A DNA stretch of 64,000 nucleotides from Candidatus Proelusimicrobium volucris. Its GTDB lineage: Bacteria > Elusimicrobiota > Elusimicrobia > Elusimicrobiales > Elusimicrobiaceae. The translations under genes and the position numbers were made by a program. The stretch lies in assembly GCA_944324665.1 (NCBI GenBank), contig CALUXD010000002.1, forward strand, positions 186,001 through 250,000, in the 5' to 3' direction. Shown here in pieces: positions 24,311 through 32,331 of the stretch (position 1 is the stretch's first letter; the number at the start of each line of letters is the position of its first letter). Below the pieces are notes generated by a model. The model saw only the letters and a program-made list of their open reading frames with translations. It had not been told where the DNA came from and did no database searches.

Positions 24311-26674
24311 ATGAAAATCTTATCCGATTCTATGCTCAAAGCCTTGAACTCGCAGTCGCCTTGTTATGCGCGGAAATTCATTTTGTACCGCAAGGTGTGG
24401 AACGATGAACAAAAAAAATACATTTTCGGCGATGGTTTTGACCTGACGCCCTTTGTCATTCAAAGCGGAGAAATAAAATGGAAGCTTGACAATGAAGGCT
24501 ACGGAATATGGAACAATGCGGGTATGGCCATTACGATAAGCGCGCGGGCCGGTATTTTTGAGGAAAAGCAAAACAATCTGCTTTACGGCGCCAGGATTGA
24601 CGTTTACGGCGGCATCGCCGATGAGGAATATACAAAAATATTCCGCGGTTTTATTATGCGCGAGCCAAGTTATAATCAAGAAGCGAGGGAATATATCGTC
24701 AATTTAAGCGGCGAGTTGGCCTGTCTTTCTTCTTACGGCGCTTTGGATTTATCTGTAGTGAAGAATAATGTGCTTATAGCCTCTCGCGAAGCCCAATCCG
24801 AAGCCGCCGAAGACGAAAATTATTTTTCCTTTGAACTTCCCGACAAAGCAGTAGGCGCGGTATTGGAAGCGCGGATAGGTTCAATTGACGGCGGTTTTGA
24901 GGCTGCTTCCGTTCTTAAAGAAGTAAACGAATATGAAGTATCTTCTCTAAATTCACCCAAATATCCCGCTAAGATAACTCTGTTAAACGCCTTGCCCGCG
25001 GGCTGCGGTTTATGGGTTTCTTACCGAGTATGGCATACCAACAAAACCATAGAATGGATACTGGAAAAAACGCTTGAGCTCTGCGGAGATCCGGAACGTG
25101 AAATAGAGGAGTTGAATTATGAAGGCACGATAGAAGCTTTTTTCAATCAGCCTTCGGACGCGGATTTTTTGCAGGGCACGCACGATTATGCTTTGGTCAA
25201 TTCATCTTCTGTTACTCTGCCTTCTACTTTTCTTAAAGACGCCAATTTTGATTGGATTATAGTTTCTTCCGGCAATTTGCCCTTTGAGCACCTTACCCCA
25301 AATAGCGTGGGCATAGGTGACGGGATATTGGATTATCCCGGCATAGTTGCCGCGCCGTGCGAGCAGGCTTACGGCACTTGGGAGGTGGAATGCTCCACCC
25401 TTAGAAACGAGGTCATAACCCAGTATTACTACTATCTATGGAAAGGGGCGGAGCCACTTATAGGGCAGGGATATTGTTTCCAGCATTCTAAGTATGACAG
25501 TTTCAGGTTATTTTTCGCTTTTTTCAAGGTGAGCAACAGCGGTACCGAACAGATGGGTATGGTCTGGATGGACAGGGACAATCAGACTTATAGGGTAAGG
25601 TACCGCATATGTCGTTATCCCGACGGCTCTATACGCTTTATGGTCAAGCCGCTTACCCCGGTGGAAGGGCCTTGGAAAGACTTCGGGATAGTTTGCAGCG
25701 ATAATGAATATCAGGTCTGCAATTATCAGGCGATAATCTTAAGCAATTACGGCAACAATCATTTCTATTCCATAAAACTGAGCCCGCAGGCGGCTACGGG
25801 TTCGGGCGACGTGGCGCCATACGCCAATTATTACAGCCCCATAATCGACGGCGGGCTAAGGCTTAAAAACTGGAAGAATTTTACGGCCTCGGACGAACTT
25901 AACGGCGGGAGTTCCTCTTATTACACCAGGAGCCGCAACGAGGAAACTTCCCCTTGGAGCGATTGGAAGAGCATTACCTCGGGTTCCGCCATAGAGGAAA
26001 GCGGCCGCTACCTTCAGCTCCGCTGGCTTGGGCAAAGCGACGCCGCCCAAACCACTGTGCCAAAACTTAAATATTGGCAGGCGGAGTGGGACGCGGACGG
26101 CGTCAGCATAGCGATGCTTAACACTTCTTCGTTGACTTGCTTGGATATAGTGCAGGAGCTCGCCAGGCTTAGCGGCTATCAGATAGGGTTTGATTCCGAG
26201 GGTAAATTCTTTTTTAAGAGCAGGCCCTCTTTAACAACCCCTTGCCTAAAGCTGGGCAAGAGCGAAATTATAAAAGTGGAAAGCGTCAGCGGCGGGTTGG
26301 ACAAATTGTATAATCGGGTAAGCGTAAACTTCGGCAATTACAGCTGCGTGGTGGACGATTTTACCCTAAACAAAGCGAGGCCCAATCTGATAGACAAATA
26401 CGGTCTTAAGGAGCTGGCGCTTTCTTCGGGTTCGCTGCTGCCCGCGCAGAACGCCAATTTGGCGCGAGCCTGCGCGCCGGGTATTTTTACGGAAGTGAGC
26501 AAAATAAAGAAAAGGGCCGCCGTTTTGTGCCGTTTCTTGCCCCAAATAGAATTGGGCGACGTGGTTGAGGTCGATTACGGCGATGTGCTTAAAGGCAATA
26601 TGATGGTCGAAGGGCTGGAGTTTAATTTGAGCGATTGGGCTTTAAGGCTGGATTTATGCTCTTGGGAGTCTTGA
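24311..26674 (+). CDS. Tail hub / host-interaction protein with large central insertion
   Basis: 787 aa. Residues 1-140 (PFVIQSGEIKW, FRGFIMREPSYN, YIVNLSGELACLSS) and 600-787 (CLDIVQELARLSGYQIGFD, LYNRVSVNFGNY, LPQIELGDVVEVDYG, VEGLEFNLSDWALRLDL) look like the beta-barrel hub domains at the tail tip of siphoviruses and GTAs. Between them lie about 400 residues of beta-rich, Trp/Tyr/Cys-rich sequence that may form one or two lectin-like or receptor-binding domains. This is the best candidate for target recognition by the particle. The start is ATG after a TAA with no overlap. Confidence 0.65.
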   Translation: MKILSDSMLKALNSQSPCYARKFILYRKVWNDEQKKYIFGDGFDLTPFVIQSGEIKWKLDNEGYGIWNNAGMAITISARAGIFEEKQNNLLYGARIDVYGGIADEEYTKIFRGFIMREPSYNQEAREYIVNLSGELACLSSYGALDLSVVKNNVLIASREAQSEAAEDENYFSFELPDKAVGAVLEARIGSIDGGFEAASVLKEVNEYEVSSLNSPKYPAKITLLNALPAGCGLWVSYRVWHTNKTIEWILEKTLELCGDPEREIEELNYEGTIEAFFNQPSDADFLQGTHDYALVNSSSVTLPSTFLKDANFDWIIVSSGNLPFEHLTPNSVGIGDGILDYPGIVAAPCEQAYGTWEVECSTLRNEVITQYYYYLWKGAEPLIGQGYCFQHSKYDSFRLFFAFFKVSNSGTEQMGMVWMDRDNQTYRVRYRICRYPDGSIRFMVKPLTPVEGPWKDFGIVCSDNEYQVCNYQAIILSNYGNNHFYSIKLSPQAATGSGDVAPYANYYSPIIDGGLRLKNWKNFTASDELNGGSSSYYTRSRNEETSPWSDWKSITSGSAIEESGRYLQLRWLGQSDAAQTTVPKLKYWQAEWDADGVSIAMLNTSSLTCLDIVQELARLSGYQIGFDSEGKFFFKSRPSLTTPCLKLGKSEIIKVESVSGGLDKLYNRVSVNFGNYSCVVDDFTLNKARPNLIDKYGLKELALSSGSLLPAQNANLARACAPGIFTEVSKIKKRAAVLCRFLPQIELGDVVEVDYGDVLKGNMMVEGLEFNLSDWALRLDLCSWES

Positions 26675-26676
26675 TT

Positions 26677-26937
26677 ATGGAAGAAAATCTATTATCCTGC
26701 GGCGCTTTTAGAAGCGGATTTGTATTTCTGAACGTAGTAAAGAACGTGATATATCTTATAGCGGTATTTTTGTCTTTTTCCTTATGGCTGGCCGCTACGG
26801 TTAATACGCCTAAGCGCTTGGCCGAACTTGAATATCGGGTGATTTCGCTTAATTCCGCACAGAGCAGAACGGAGGGGAAAGTGGAACAAGTTTTGGAAGA
26901 GCTGCATTTTATAAGGGATTATGTAAATCAGAGATAG
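26677..26937 (+). CDS. Small membrane protein with C-terminal coiled coil (XhlA-like)
   Basis: 86 aa from the ATG at 26677 (GGAG 11 bases upstream). One hydrophobic segment (VVKNVIYLIAVFLSFSLWLA) is followed by a charged helix (EYRVISLNSAQSRTEGKVEQVLEELHF). The layout resembles small phage lysis-associated proteins of the XhlA/haemolysin type that accompany holins. Its place after the hub and before the holin-like gene supports that. Confidence 0.5.
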   Translation: MEENLLSCGAFRSGFVFLNVVKNVIYLIAVFLSFSLWLAATVNTPKRLAELEYRVISLNSAQSRTEGKVEQVLEELHFIRDYVNQR

Positions 26938-26947
26938 GAGAAACACG

Positions 26948-27223
26948 ATGTTCGGCAAGATAATAAGTTTATTGTCAAAAGCGAAGGAATTCCTCAAAGG
27001 GAAGAAAATCTATATAGCCTCGGTTATATTGATATTGCAGGCGATATTGGGTTATTTGGGTCAGCTTATAGATTTGTCTTCTCTTGCGGATTTTATAAAT
27101 TGGTGCGGCGCCTTGGGCGCGAACGAATATACCGCCCGTTTGATAGAAGGTTTGGGCATATTCGGTTTGCGCTTCGCTTTTGGGGCCAGCTCCAAGAGCG
27201 GGCAGGAAGCCGCGGCCAAATAG
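26948..27223 (+). CDS. Holin-like small membrane protein
   Basis: 91 aa. A basic N-terminus (KAKEFLKGKK), one clear membrane helix (IYIASVILILQAILGYLGQL) and a weaker C-terminal hydrophobic region (LIEGLGIFGLRFAFG). Size, charge pattern and position suit a phage holin, but no endolysin gene follows. It is the last gene of the operon; a terminator lies 55 bases on. Confidence 0.5.
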   Translation: MFGKIISLLSKAKEFLKGKKIYIASVILILQAILGYLGQLIDLSSLADFINWCGALGANEYTARLIEGLGIFGLRFAFGASSKSGQEAAAK

Positions 27224-27277
27224 CGGCCTGAGCGTATGGCGTAAAATGTTATTATCCCGCGCATTAAGGCGCAAAAA

Positions 27278-27303
27278 ATCCCCGGTTAACGCCGGGGATT
27301 TTA
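27278..27303 (+). terminator. Terminator of the particle operon
   Basis: AATCCCCGG / CCGGGGATT stem followed by TTTA. It also faces the convergent feoAB gene. Confidence 0.85.
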
Positions 27304-27319
27304 TCTTTAAGAAACAATT

Positions 27320-29275
27320 TTAGAGTATAAAGTTTAATAGCCCGCCTATGGCTATGGATACGCACAAAGTAATGGCGATAATTTTAAGCCCGTCTTTAAG
27401 TCCGCCTTCCCTCAATAGCACGAAGAACGAGGCCGTACAAGGCATATACATCGCCATAAATATGCACGCTATCACCATCTGTTTGGCGCTAAGCGCGAAA
27501 GGCGTCAAAAGAGCTATGGAAATGTCTTTTCTTAAAAAGCCCAAAAGTATTACCGATGAAGATTCTTTAGGCAGACCCAAAACCGAACTGACCAAACCTT
27601 GCAATACATTGTCTATTACGTCTATCAGCCCCGTCATATCGGCCAGTGTTACTATGAACATACCGGCTATGATTAAGGGTATGGCCTCCACTATAAAATC
27701 TTTGGCGCGCCTGCCCAGCTGTTTTACGAACGGTACGAATTTGGGGATTTGCCAGCTTGGCACTTCCATAAAAATATCGGAGGTATCGCCCGGCAGTATT
27801 TTGTTTAAAGCCATGCCCGTCAGCAGGCCCGTAAAAAGCATTATCGCAAATACGGTTATAAGATATTTAACCCCGTACGGCGCCACTACCGAAAACATCA
27901 TCGCCGTCTGGGATATACACGGTACCATCATCAATATCAAGGCCAGCGCTATAATTTTTTGGCGTCTTGTTTCCAGCGAACGCACAGCCATAATCGCGGG
28001 CACTTTACAGCCAAAACCCAGCATTATCGGTATGGCACTGTATCCGTGCAGGCCGATTTTATGCAGTAAAGAATCAAGCAATATCGCCAGCCTGGGCAAA
28101 TAACCCAGCATTGAAAGGAAATCCAATACGGCGTAAAACACCACCACGTAAGGCAAGACGTCTACAAAGGCTATTTTTACGCCTTCGGAGAGTATGCCTA
28201 GCCCGCCCGTCGTTTCCGAAGCGCTGCCGAAAAGTATCGTATATACAAAAGTATCCTGCGTAAAAGCGAACAGATGCTGCATAAACGGCAGATAATAATT
28301 TTCGTACAGCGGCGTAAGGAGGTTTATCAATCCTTCGCCTAGAAAGCGTATTACAAAGAAGGATATTACCATTACTACAAAGGCTATCGGCAAACCGAGC
28401 CAGCTTGAGGAGGCGGCTTCTTCCAGCTTTTCTATGAAGGAAGGGTGTCTGTGCGTGATTTTCTGCGCCTGCGCGCTTATCTTGCCGATAAGTTTCCATT
28501 TTTCGTCCTGGTCCTGAGGAATTTGCGCGGAGGCATATTTCATTTTGCCGGTGGCCAGTTTGTCTATGGTGGAAGTCAATTCCTTAAAGCCCATTCCGCT
28601 AAGCCCGTTGCTGGCTATTACCGGCACGCCCAAGAACTGGGATAGTTTTTCGGTATCGACGTCTATACCCTTTTTCTTGGCTATATCGAATTTATTTAAA
28701 AGCAATACGGTCGGCTTTCCCAGCGCGATAATATCCAGGGCGAAATATAAATTGCGTTCCAAATGCTGAGCGTCAAGCACATATACGGCGATGTCATAAG
28801 GCGTGGTCCTTATCAAGCCGCAGGCTTCTTCGTCGGTTCGGCATTCTTCCTGAAGGCTGTAAATGCCGGGCATATCGTATACGGTGTAAAAATGTTTGTT
28901 TATTACGGTTTCTCCGTTCAAGAGCGATACCGTGGTGCCTGGGTAATTTGAAGCGTCGGTCTTGACGCCCGTCAGTCTTGAAAATACCGTACTTTTCCCT
29001 ACATTGGGGTTGCCCATCAGGAAGATTACTTTCTGAGAGGTCTCTATCAATATATGGTCCGCGAATTCGCGCCCCAGCGCTATTTCCACGCCGTCGGCGT
29101 CTATTACAATCGGGAAAGATGAGTTTTTTCTTTTTACTTCGCAGCCTTTGTGCAGGCCCATAGCATTTAAGCGGTTCTTAACTTTTTTGTCTTCGTGCAC
29201 TATGGCAGTTATTTTGCCGTAGCCGTCTTTTTTAAGTTCGCTTAATTTTTTTATCGTGGTAAATTTTTCCGCCAT
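27320..29275 (-). CDS. feoB: Ferrous iron transporter, FeoA-FeoB fusion
   Basis: 651 aa. Residues 1-80 are an SH3-like FeoA domain (KKLSELKKDGYGKITAIV, NRLNAMGLHKGCEVK). The FeoB G domain follows, with G1 GNPNVGKS (88-95), the NYPGTTVS switch, G3 DMPGIYSL and G4 LLNKFD. Then come a helical insertion and about eight to ten membrane segments with the duplicated gate motifs (GFGCKVPAIMAVRSLE). The protein takes up Fe2+ through the inner membrane. Fused FeoA-FeoB is known in some anaerobes. Iron demand fits the cluster-rich hydrogenase. It is monocistronic and convergent to the particle operon. Confidence 0.93.
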   Translation of the reverse strand: MAEKFTTIKKLSELKKDGYGKITAIVHEDKKVKNRLNAMGLHKGCEVKRKNSSFPIVIDADGVEIALGREFADHILIETSQKVIFLMGNPNVGKSTVFSRLTGVKTDASNYPGTTVSLLNGETVINKHFYTVYDMPGIYSLQEECRTDEEACGLIRTTPYDIAVYVLDAQHLERNLYFALDIIALGKPTVLLLNKFDIAKKKGIDVDTEKLSQFLGVPVIASNGLSGMGFKELTSTIDKLATGKMKYASAQIPQDQDEKWKLIGKISAQAQKITHRHPSFIEKLEEAASSSWLGLPIAFVVMVISFFVIRFLGEGLINLLTPLYENYYLPFMQHLFAFTQDTFVYTILFGSASETTGGLGILSEGVKIAFVDVLPYVVVFYAVLDFLSMLGYLPRLAILLDSLLHKIGLHGYSAIPIMLGFGCKVPAIMAVRSLETRRQKIIALALILMMVPCISQTAMMFSVVAPYGVKYLITVFAIMLFTGLLTGMALNKILPGDTSDIFMEVPSWQIPKFVPFVKQLGRRAKDFIVEAIPLIIAGMFIVTLADMTGLIDVIDNVLQGLVSSVLGLPKESSSVILLGFLRKDISIALLTPFALSAKQMVIACIFMAMYMPCTASFFVLLREGGLKDGLKIIAITLCVSIAIGGLLNFIL

Positions 29276-29337
29276 ATAAGAGCATATCCTCGTTAACTGA
29301 AATAAAACTTAGAAAAAAGTAAGTCTTAACTAACAAA

Positions 29338-29366
29338 ATTATATAATATCTTGACGCATAAAACAA
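29338..29366 (-). promoter_or_regulatory. Predicted feoAB promoter
   Basis: On the minus strand TTGTTT (29366-29361), a 17-base spacer and TATAAT (29343-29338). An imperfect dyad TAAGTCTTA lies just downstream at about 29320-29329 and could bind an iron regulator, but it does not match a Fur or DtxR consensus well. Confidence 0.45.
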
Positions 29367-29543
29367 ATTAAAGCCGAAAAAAGGTTGATTTGGACTATTT
29401 CAAAACAATCGGGAATCAACTTTTAGATAATGTTTATTGCGTTCGGCCTTTGGGAATGGATATTTGTTTTGCCCGTAGTATTATATGGAAATATTGATAT
29501 AAGCATATAAGACGGAGAAAAATAAATTTATGTGGACATAAAT

Positions 29544-29575
29544 AAACCCCGCTTGGCAATTAAGCGGGGTTTATG
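29544..29575 (-). terminator. Terminator of the ankyrin gene
   Basis: AAACCCCGCTT / AAGCGGGGTTT perfect eleven-base stem with A/T tracts on both sides. Confidence 0.8.
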
Positions 29576-29591
29576 TTTAGAGATATTCGTT

Positions 29592-31094
29592 TTATTTTTT
29601 GTCGGCTTGCGCTTCCCTTTCGGATTTAACTATTTTAGCTTTTTCGAGTTGATTTTCCAGGAAGGCGATATAATCATCAATATCTTCGATGCTGTCCCAG
29701 AACTTTTGTTCTTCAGCCTGTTTGCGCATTAACATTTGTTCTTTATAGGACTGTTGCAGGCGGCCTTCCTTTTCCGCGCGTTTTTCTTCCGTTTCGATAA
29801 TGGCGGCCAATTTTGTATTGTTATTGGCTCTGGCTATGCTTGAAAGTTTTGGGGTATCCTCGCTTTTAATATAAGGATTGGCGCCAAATCCCACAAGCAG
29901 AGTCGCGACTCTGGTATGGTTCCCTTTAACGGCATAGAATAGGGCTGTATTTTCTTCGGTGTCCTGCAGGTTGGGGTTTGCCCCTAAGTCCAGTAAATCG
30001 TAGGCCATTTTATAATCGCCTTTTTTAGCCGCGCCCATAAGGGGGGAAGTGTTTTCCGCGCTGTAAAGCAAATTGGGGTTTGCGCCGTCTGCGGCCATTA
30101 CGGTATTAAAGACGGGATAATCGCCGTTTTCCACCGCCCAAGATAGTGCGCTTCTGCCCAGTCTGTCCTGGGCGTTTACGTCGGCCCCGCGCTTAATCAA
30201 TTCTTTGACCATGGCATTATTGCTGTTTTTGGCCGATAAGATAAGCGGCGTTGTGGCTAAAGCATCTTGCGTTTGAGGGTTTGCTCCCTCATTTAACAGC
30301 AGCTTGGTTATGGAGTCGTCTTTATTTTGTATGGAATGCATAAGGGCGGTTCTGCCGGTATTGTCTTTAACTTCCAAATTGGGATTGAGGCCGAGCATCT
30401 CTCTCACGAATTTATAGTCGCCCGTATCTACCGCGGCGATAAGCGGCGTATAGCCGAGCTGGTTTTTGCCGTTGATGTCCGCGCCTCTGTCCAGCAATTT
30501 GTGGACTGTCATCATATCTTTTGCGGCTGCGGCCGAGGTTATCGATACCGACAGAGCCGTTTCCTTATCGTCGATTTTTATTATTTTTGTATCGATTAGT
30601 TTAAGCACTATATCGTGATTTTTATTTTCCGCGGCGTAGTTCAAAGCCGTTTTTCCTTTATTGTCTTCGGCGTTAGGGTTAGCGCCGTATTCCAGCAAGA
30701 GGGTTACGGCTTCAAGATTGCCGGCTCTGGCGGCGGCCATTAAAGGGGTTATGGAATCTTTGGAAGGCTCATTAACTTTTGCGTTGCGTTTCAAAAGCAT
30801 TTCGGTAATTTTCGGGTCGGAATTGGCCGCGGCGACCAGCGGTGCCGTACCTTCATCGTTTTTTTCGTTCGGGTCTACGCCGGCGTATAGCAGGATATTA
30901 ACTCTATCCACGTCATTATCGCTTATGGCTTTAATGAGCGATGTATTATAAAGGTAAGAATACTCGGGTTTTTCTTTGGCTTTTTCCGCATCGCCGCCGA
31001 GTATTTCGCTGTAAGCGCTTCTGCTCTGCGTTTGAGCGCATAGCGCCGCGGCGAAGGACGAAATAATAAAAAAGACAAATGTTTTCTTAAACAT
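29592..31094 (-). CDS. Exported ankyrin-repeat protein
   Basis: 500 aa. A signal peptide (residues 1-20, ending ALCAQ) is followed by a linker and about ten ankyrin repeats between residues 45 and 430. The helix-turn-helix pattern is clear, for example GTAPLVAAANSDPKITEMLL, SITPLMAAARAGNLEAVTLL and LGYTPLIAAVDTGDYKFV. The C-terminal 70 residues are a charged, probably coiled-coil helix. Ankyrin repeats bind proteins; the export signal places this one in the periplasm or outside. GGAG precedes the ATG and the gene is a single unit with its own terminator. The partner is unknown. Confidence 0.88.
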   Translation of the reverse strand: MFKKTFVFFIISSFAAALCAQTQSRSAYSEILGGDAEKAKEKPEYSYLYNTSLIKAISDNDVDRVNILLYAGVDPNEKNDEGTAPLVAAANSDPKITEMLLKRNAKVNEPSKDSITPLMAAARAGNLEAVTLLLEYGANPNAEDNKGKTALNYAAENKNHDIVLKLIDTKIIKIDDKETALSVSITSAAAAKDMMTVHKLLDRGADINGKNQLGYTPLIAAVDTGDYKFVREMLGLNPNLEVKDNTGRTALMHSIQNKDDSITKLLLNEGANPQTQDALATTPLILSAKNSNNAMVKELIKRGADVNAQDRLGRSALSWAVENGDYPVFNTVMAADGANPNLLYSAENTSPLMGAAKKGDYKMAYDLLDLGANPNLQDTEENTALFYAVKGNHTRVATLLVGFGANPYIKSEDTPKLSSIARANNNTKLAAIIETEEKRAEKEGRLQQSYKEQMLMRKQAEEQKFWDSIEDIDDYIAFLENQLEKAKIVKSEREAQADKK

Positions 31095-31284
31095 ATATAT
31101 CTCCTATATAAAATACTAACTAACATATTATTAAAAAGAAGTGAGTATTACAAGGGTTTTATTTTTGCCATTTAAAGGTGGCAAAGTTGCGATTTGGGGG
31201 GATTTTACGTCTAAGCAAACAAGTTAATAATATGCTACAATGGCCGTAGGCCGAGTGCGATTTTCAGACGTTGGAGGCATAAGT

Positions 31285-32319
31285 ATGGATTTTAGTTTGT
31301 TCTCTAAATTGGCGCAAATACCTTCGGCGCCGGGCAGGGAGGAGCTTCTTGCCGAGGAAATTATTTCCGAAATCAAACCCTATTGCGACGATGTTCGCAT
31401 AGACAGAATAGGCAATATAATAGCTTTCAAAAAAGGTACTGTCGGCAACAGAATAATGGTTGCCGCGCATATGGACGAAGTGTCCCTAAAAGTACGCTAT
31501 ATAGACGATAAAGGATTTATATATTTTACGCTTACCGGCGGCATAGACGCCAGGACTTTGCTTTCCCAGCGGGTAACGATAGTTACGGAAGAGCATGGCC
31601 TTATCCCCGGCGTAATCGGGGCTAAGGCGGCGCATTATCTTACCGCGGCGGAAAAGACGCAGGGCGTGGACGCGGCCTCTTTGAGTATCGATACGGGTTA
31701 CGGCGCGCAGGAAGTGCGTGATATGGTAAGCATAGGCGATCCCGTTGTCTTGGACAGAGTCCCGCGGGAATTGGGGGGCGATTTATTCACTTCCAAAGCG
31801 ATAGACGACCGCGCGGGTGTGTATATTTTGCTTGAAGTTATAAAGAATATGCCCAAGAGTCACAGGAATGATATATACTTCGTCTTCAGCGTGCAGGAGG
31901 AATACGGCCTTATCGGCGCGGAAGCGGCCACCGCCGATATCAAACCGGAAGTGGCTTTGGCGGTGGATACTACGGGTGCATTGGATACGCCCGGTATGCG
32001 TCCGCAGGATTATGTAGTTAGTTTGGGCAAGGGCATAGGAATAACTTTGGCCGACAGCACCACGATAGCGGACAGGGTTTTAAGCAAGCATTTGATAAAG
32101 ATTTGCAAAGAAAAGAATATAGCCTATCAGCTTAGGGTTGCGGCGCGCGGCTCCAACGACGCTAAGGTAATGCAGCGTGCGGGCGGCGCGGCGCGCGCGG
32201 CGGCTTTGAGCGTACCAGTGCGCTATATCCATTCCAACGTGGAAACCGCGAGCAAGAAGGATATTGACGCGGCGTATAATTTGGTATTAAATTTCCTTTC
32301 GGGCGATTTCGAAGGCTAA
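31285..32319 (+). CDS. M42 family metallo-aminopeptidase
   Basis: 344 aa from the ATG at 31285, which has GGAGG nine bases upstream; the frame is open 15 codons further but without a ribosome site. It carries M42 features: VAAHMDEVSL (zinc His and Asp), the bridging Asp in SKAIDDRAGVYILLE, SVQEEYGLIGAEAA (catalytic Glu pair), VDTTGALD and the C-terminal ligand in YIHSNVETA. M42 enzymes (FrvX/TET type) form large self-compartmentalised particles that trim peptides. It is first in a run with the transketolase and PCC-domain genes. Confidence 0.92.
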   Translation: MDFSLFSKLAQIPSAPGREELLAEEIISEIKPYCDDVRIDRIGNIIAFKKGTVGNRIMVAAHMDEVSLKVRYIDDKGFIYFTLTGGIDARTLLSQRVTIVTEEHGLIPGVIGAKAAHYLTAAEKTQGVDAASLSIDTGYGAQEVRDMVSIGDPVVLDRVPRELGGDLFTSKAIDDRAGVYILLEVIKNMPKSHRNDIYFVFSVQEEYGLIGAEAATADIKPEVALAVDTTGALDTPGMRPQDYVVSLGKGIGITLADSTTIADRVLSKHLIKICKEKNIAYQLRVAARGSNDAKVMQRAGGAARAAALSVPVRYIHSNVETASKKDIDAAYNLVLNFLSGDFEG

Positions 32320-32331
32320 GGAGCGATTTAT

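Larger units (their letters stand above)
18634..27303 (+). mobile_element. Phage-derived head-tail module without packaging or integration genes
   Basis: Eleven intact co-oriented genes plus a frameshift extension form an HK97/siphovirus-like set in the order capsid, connector, stopper, gp10-like, tail terminator, tube, chaperone, tape measure, tail tip, hub, two small membrane proteins. No terminase, portal, maturation protease, integrase, repressor, endolysin or flanking att repeat is visible, and non-phage genes flank both sides. No gene is visibly broken. It may be a remnant prophage whose other parts lie elsewhere, or a domesticated gene transfer agent-like particle. Confidence 0.75.
29276..29591. 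other. Intergenic region upstream of feoAB
   Basis: 316 bp without a gene. It holds the feoAB promoter on the minus strand and the terminator of the ankyrin gene (29544-29575). Nothing was recognised from about 29370 to 29540. Confidence 0.5.

Noticed and set aside
18584-27303. att-site direct repeats flanking the particle module
   Set aside because: The two ends carry different terminators and no matching direct repeat or tRNA gene was found by eye.
29310-29340. Fur or DtxR box before feoAB
   Set aside because: The only dyad is short and imperfect and does not fit either consensus well enough to report as a site.
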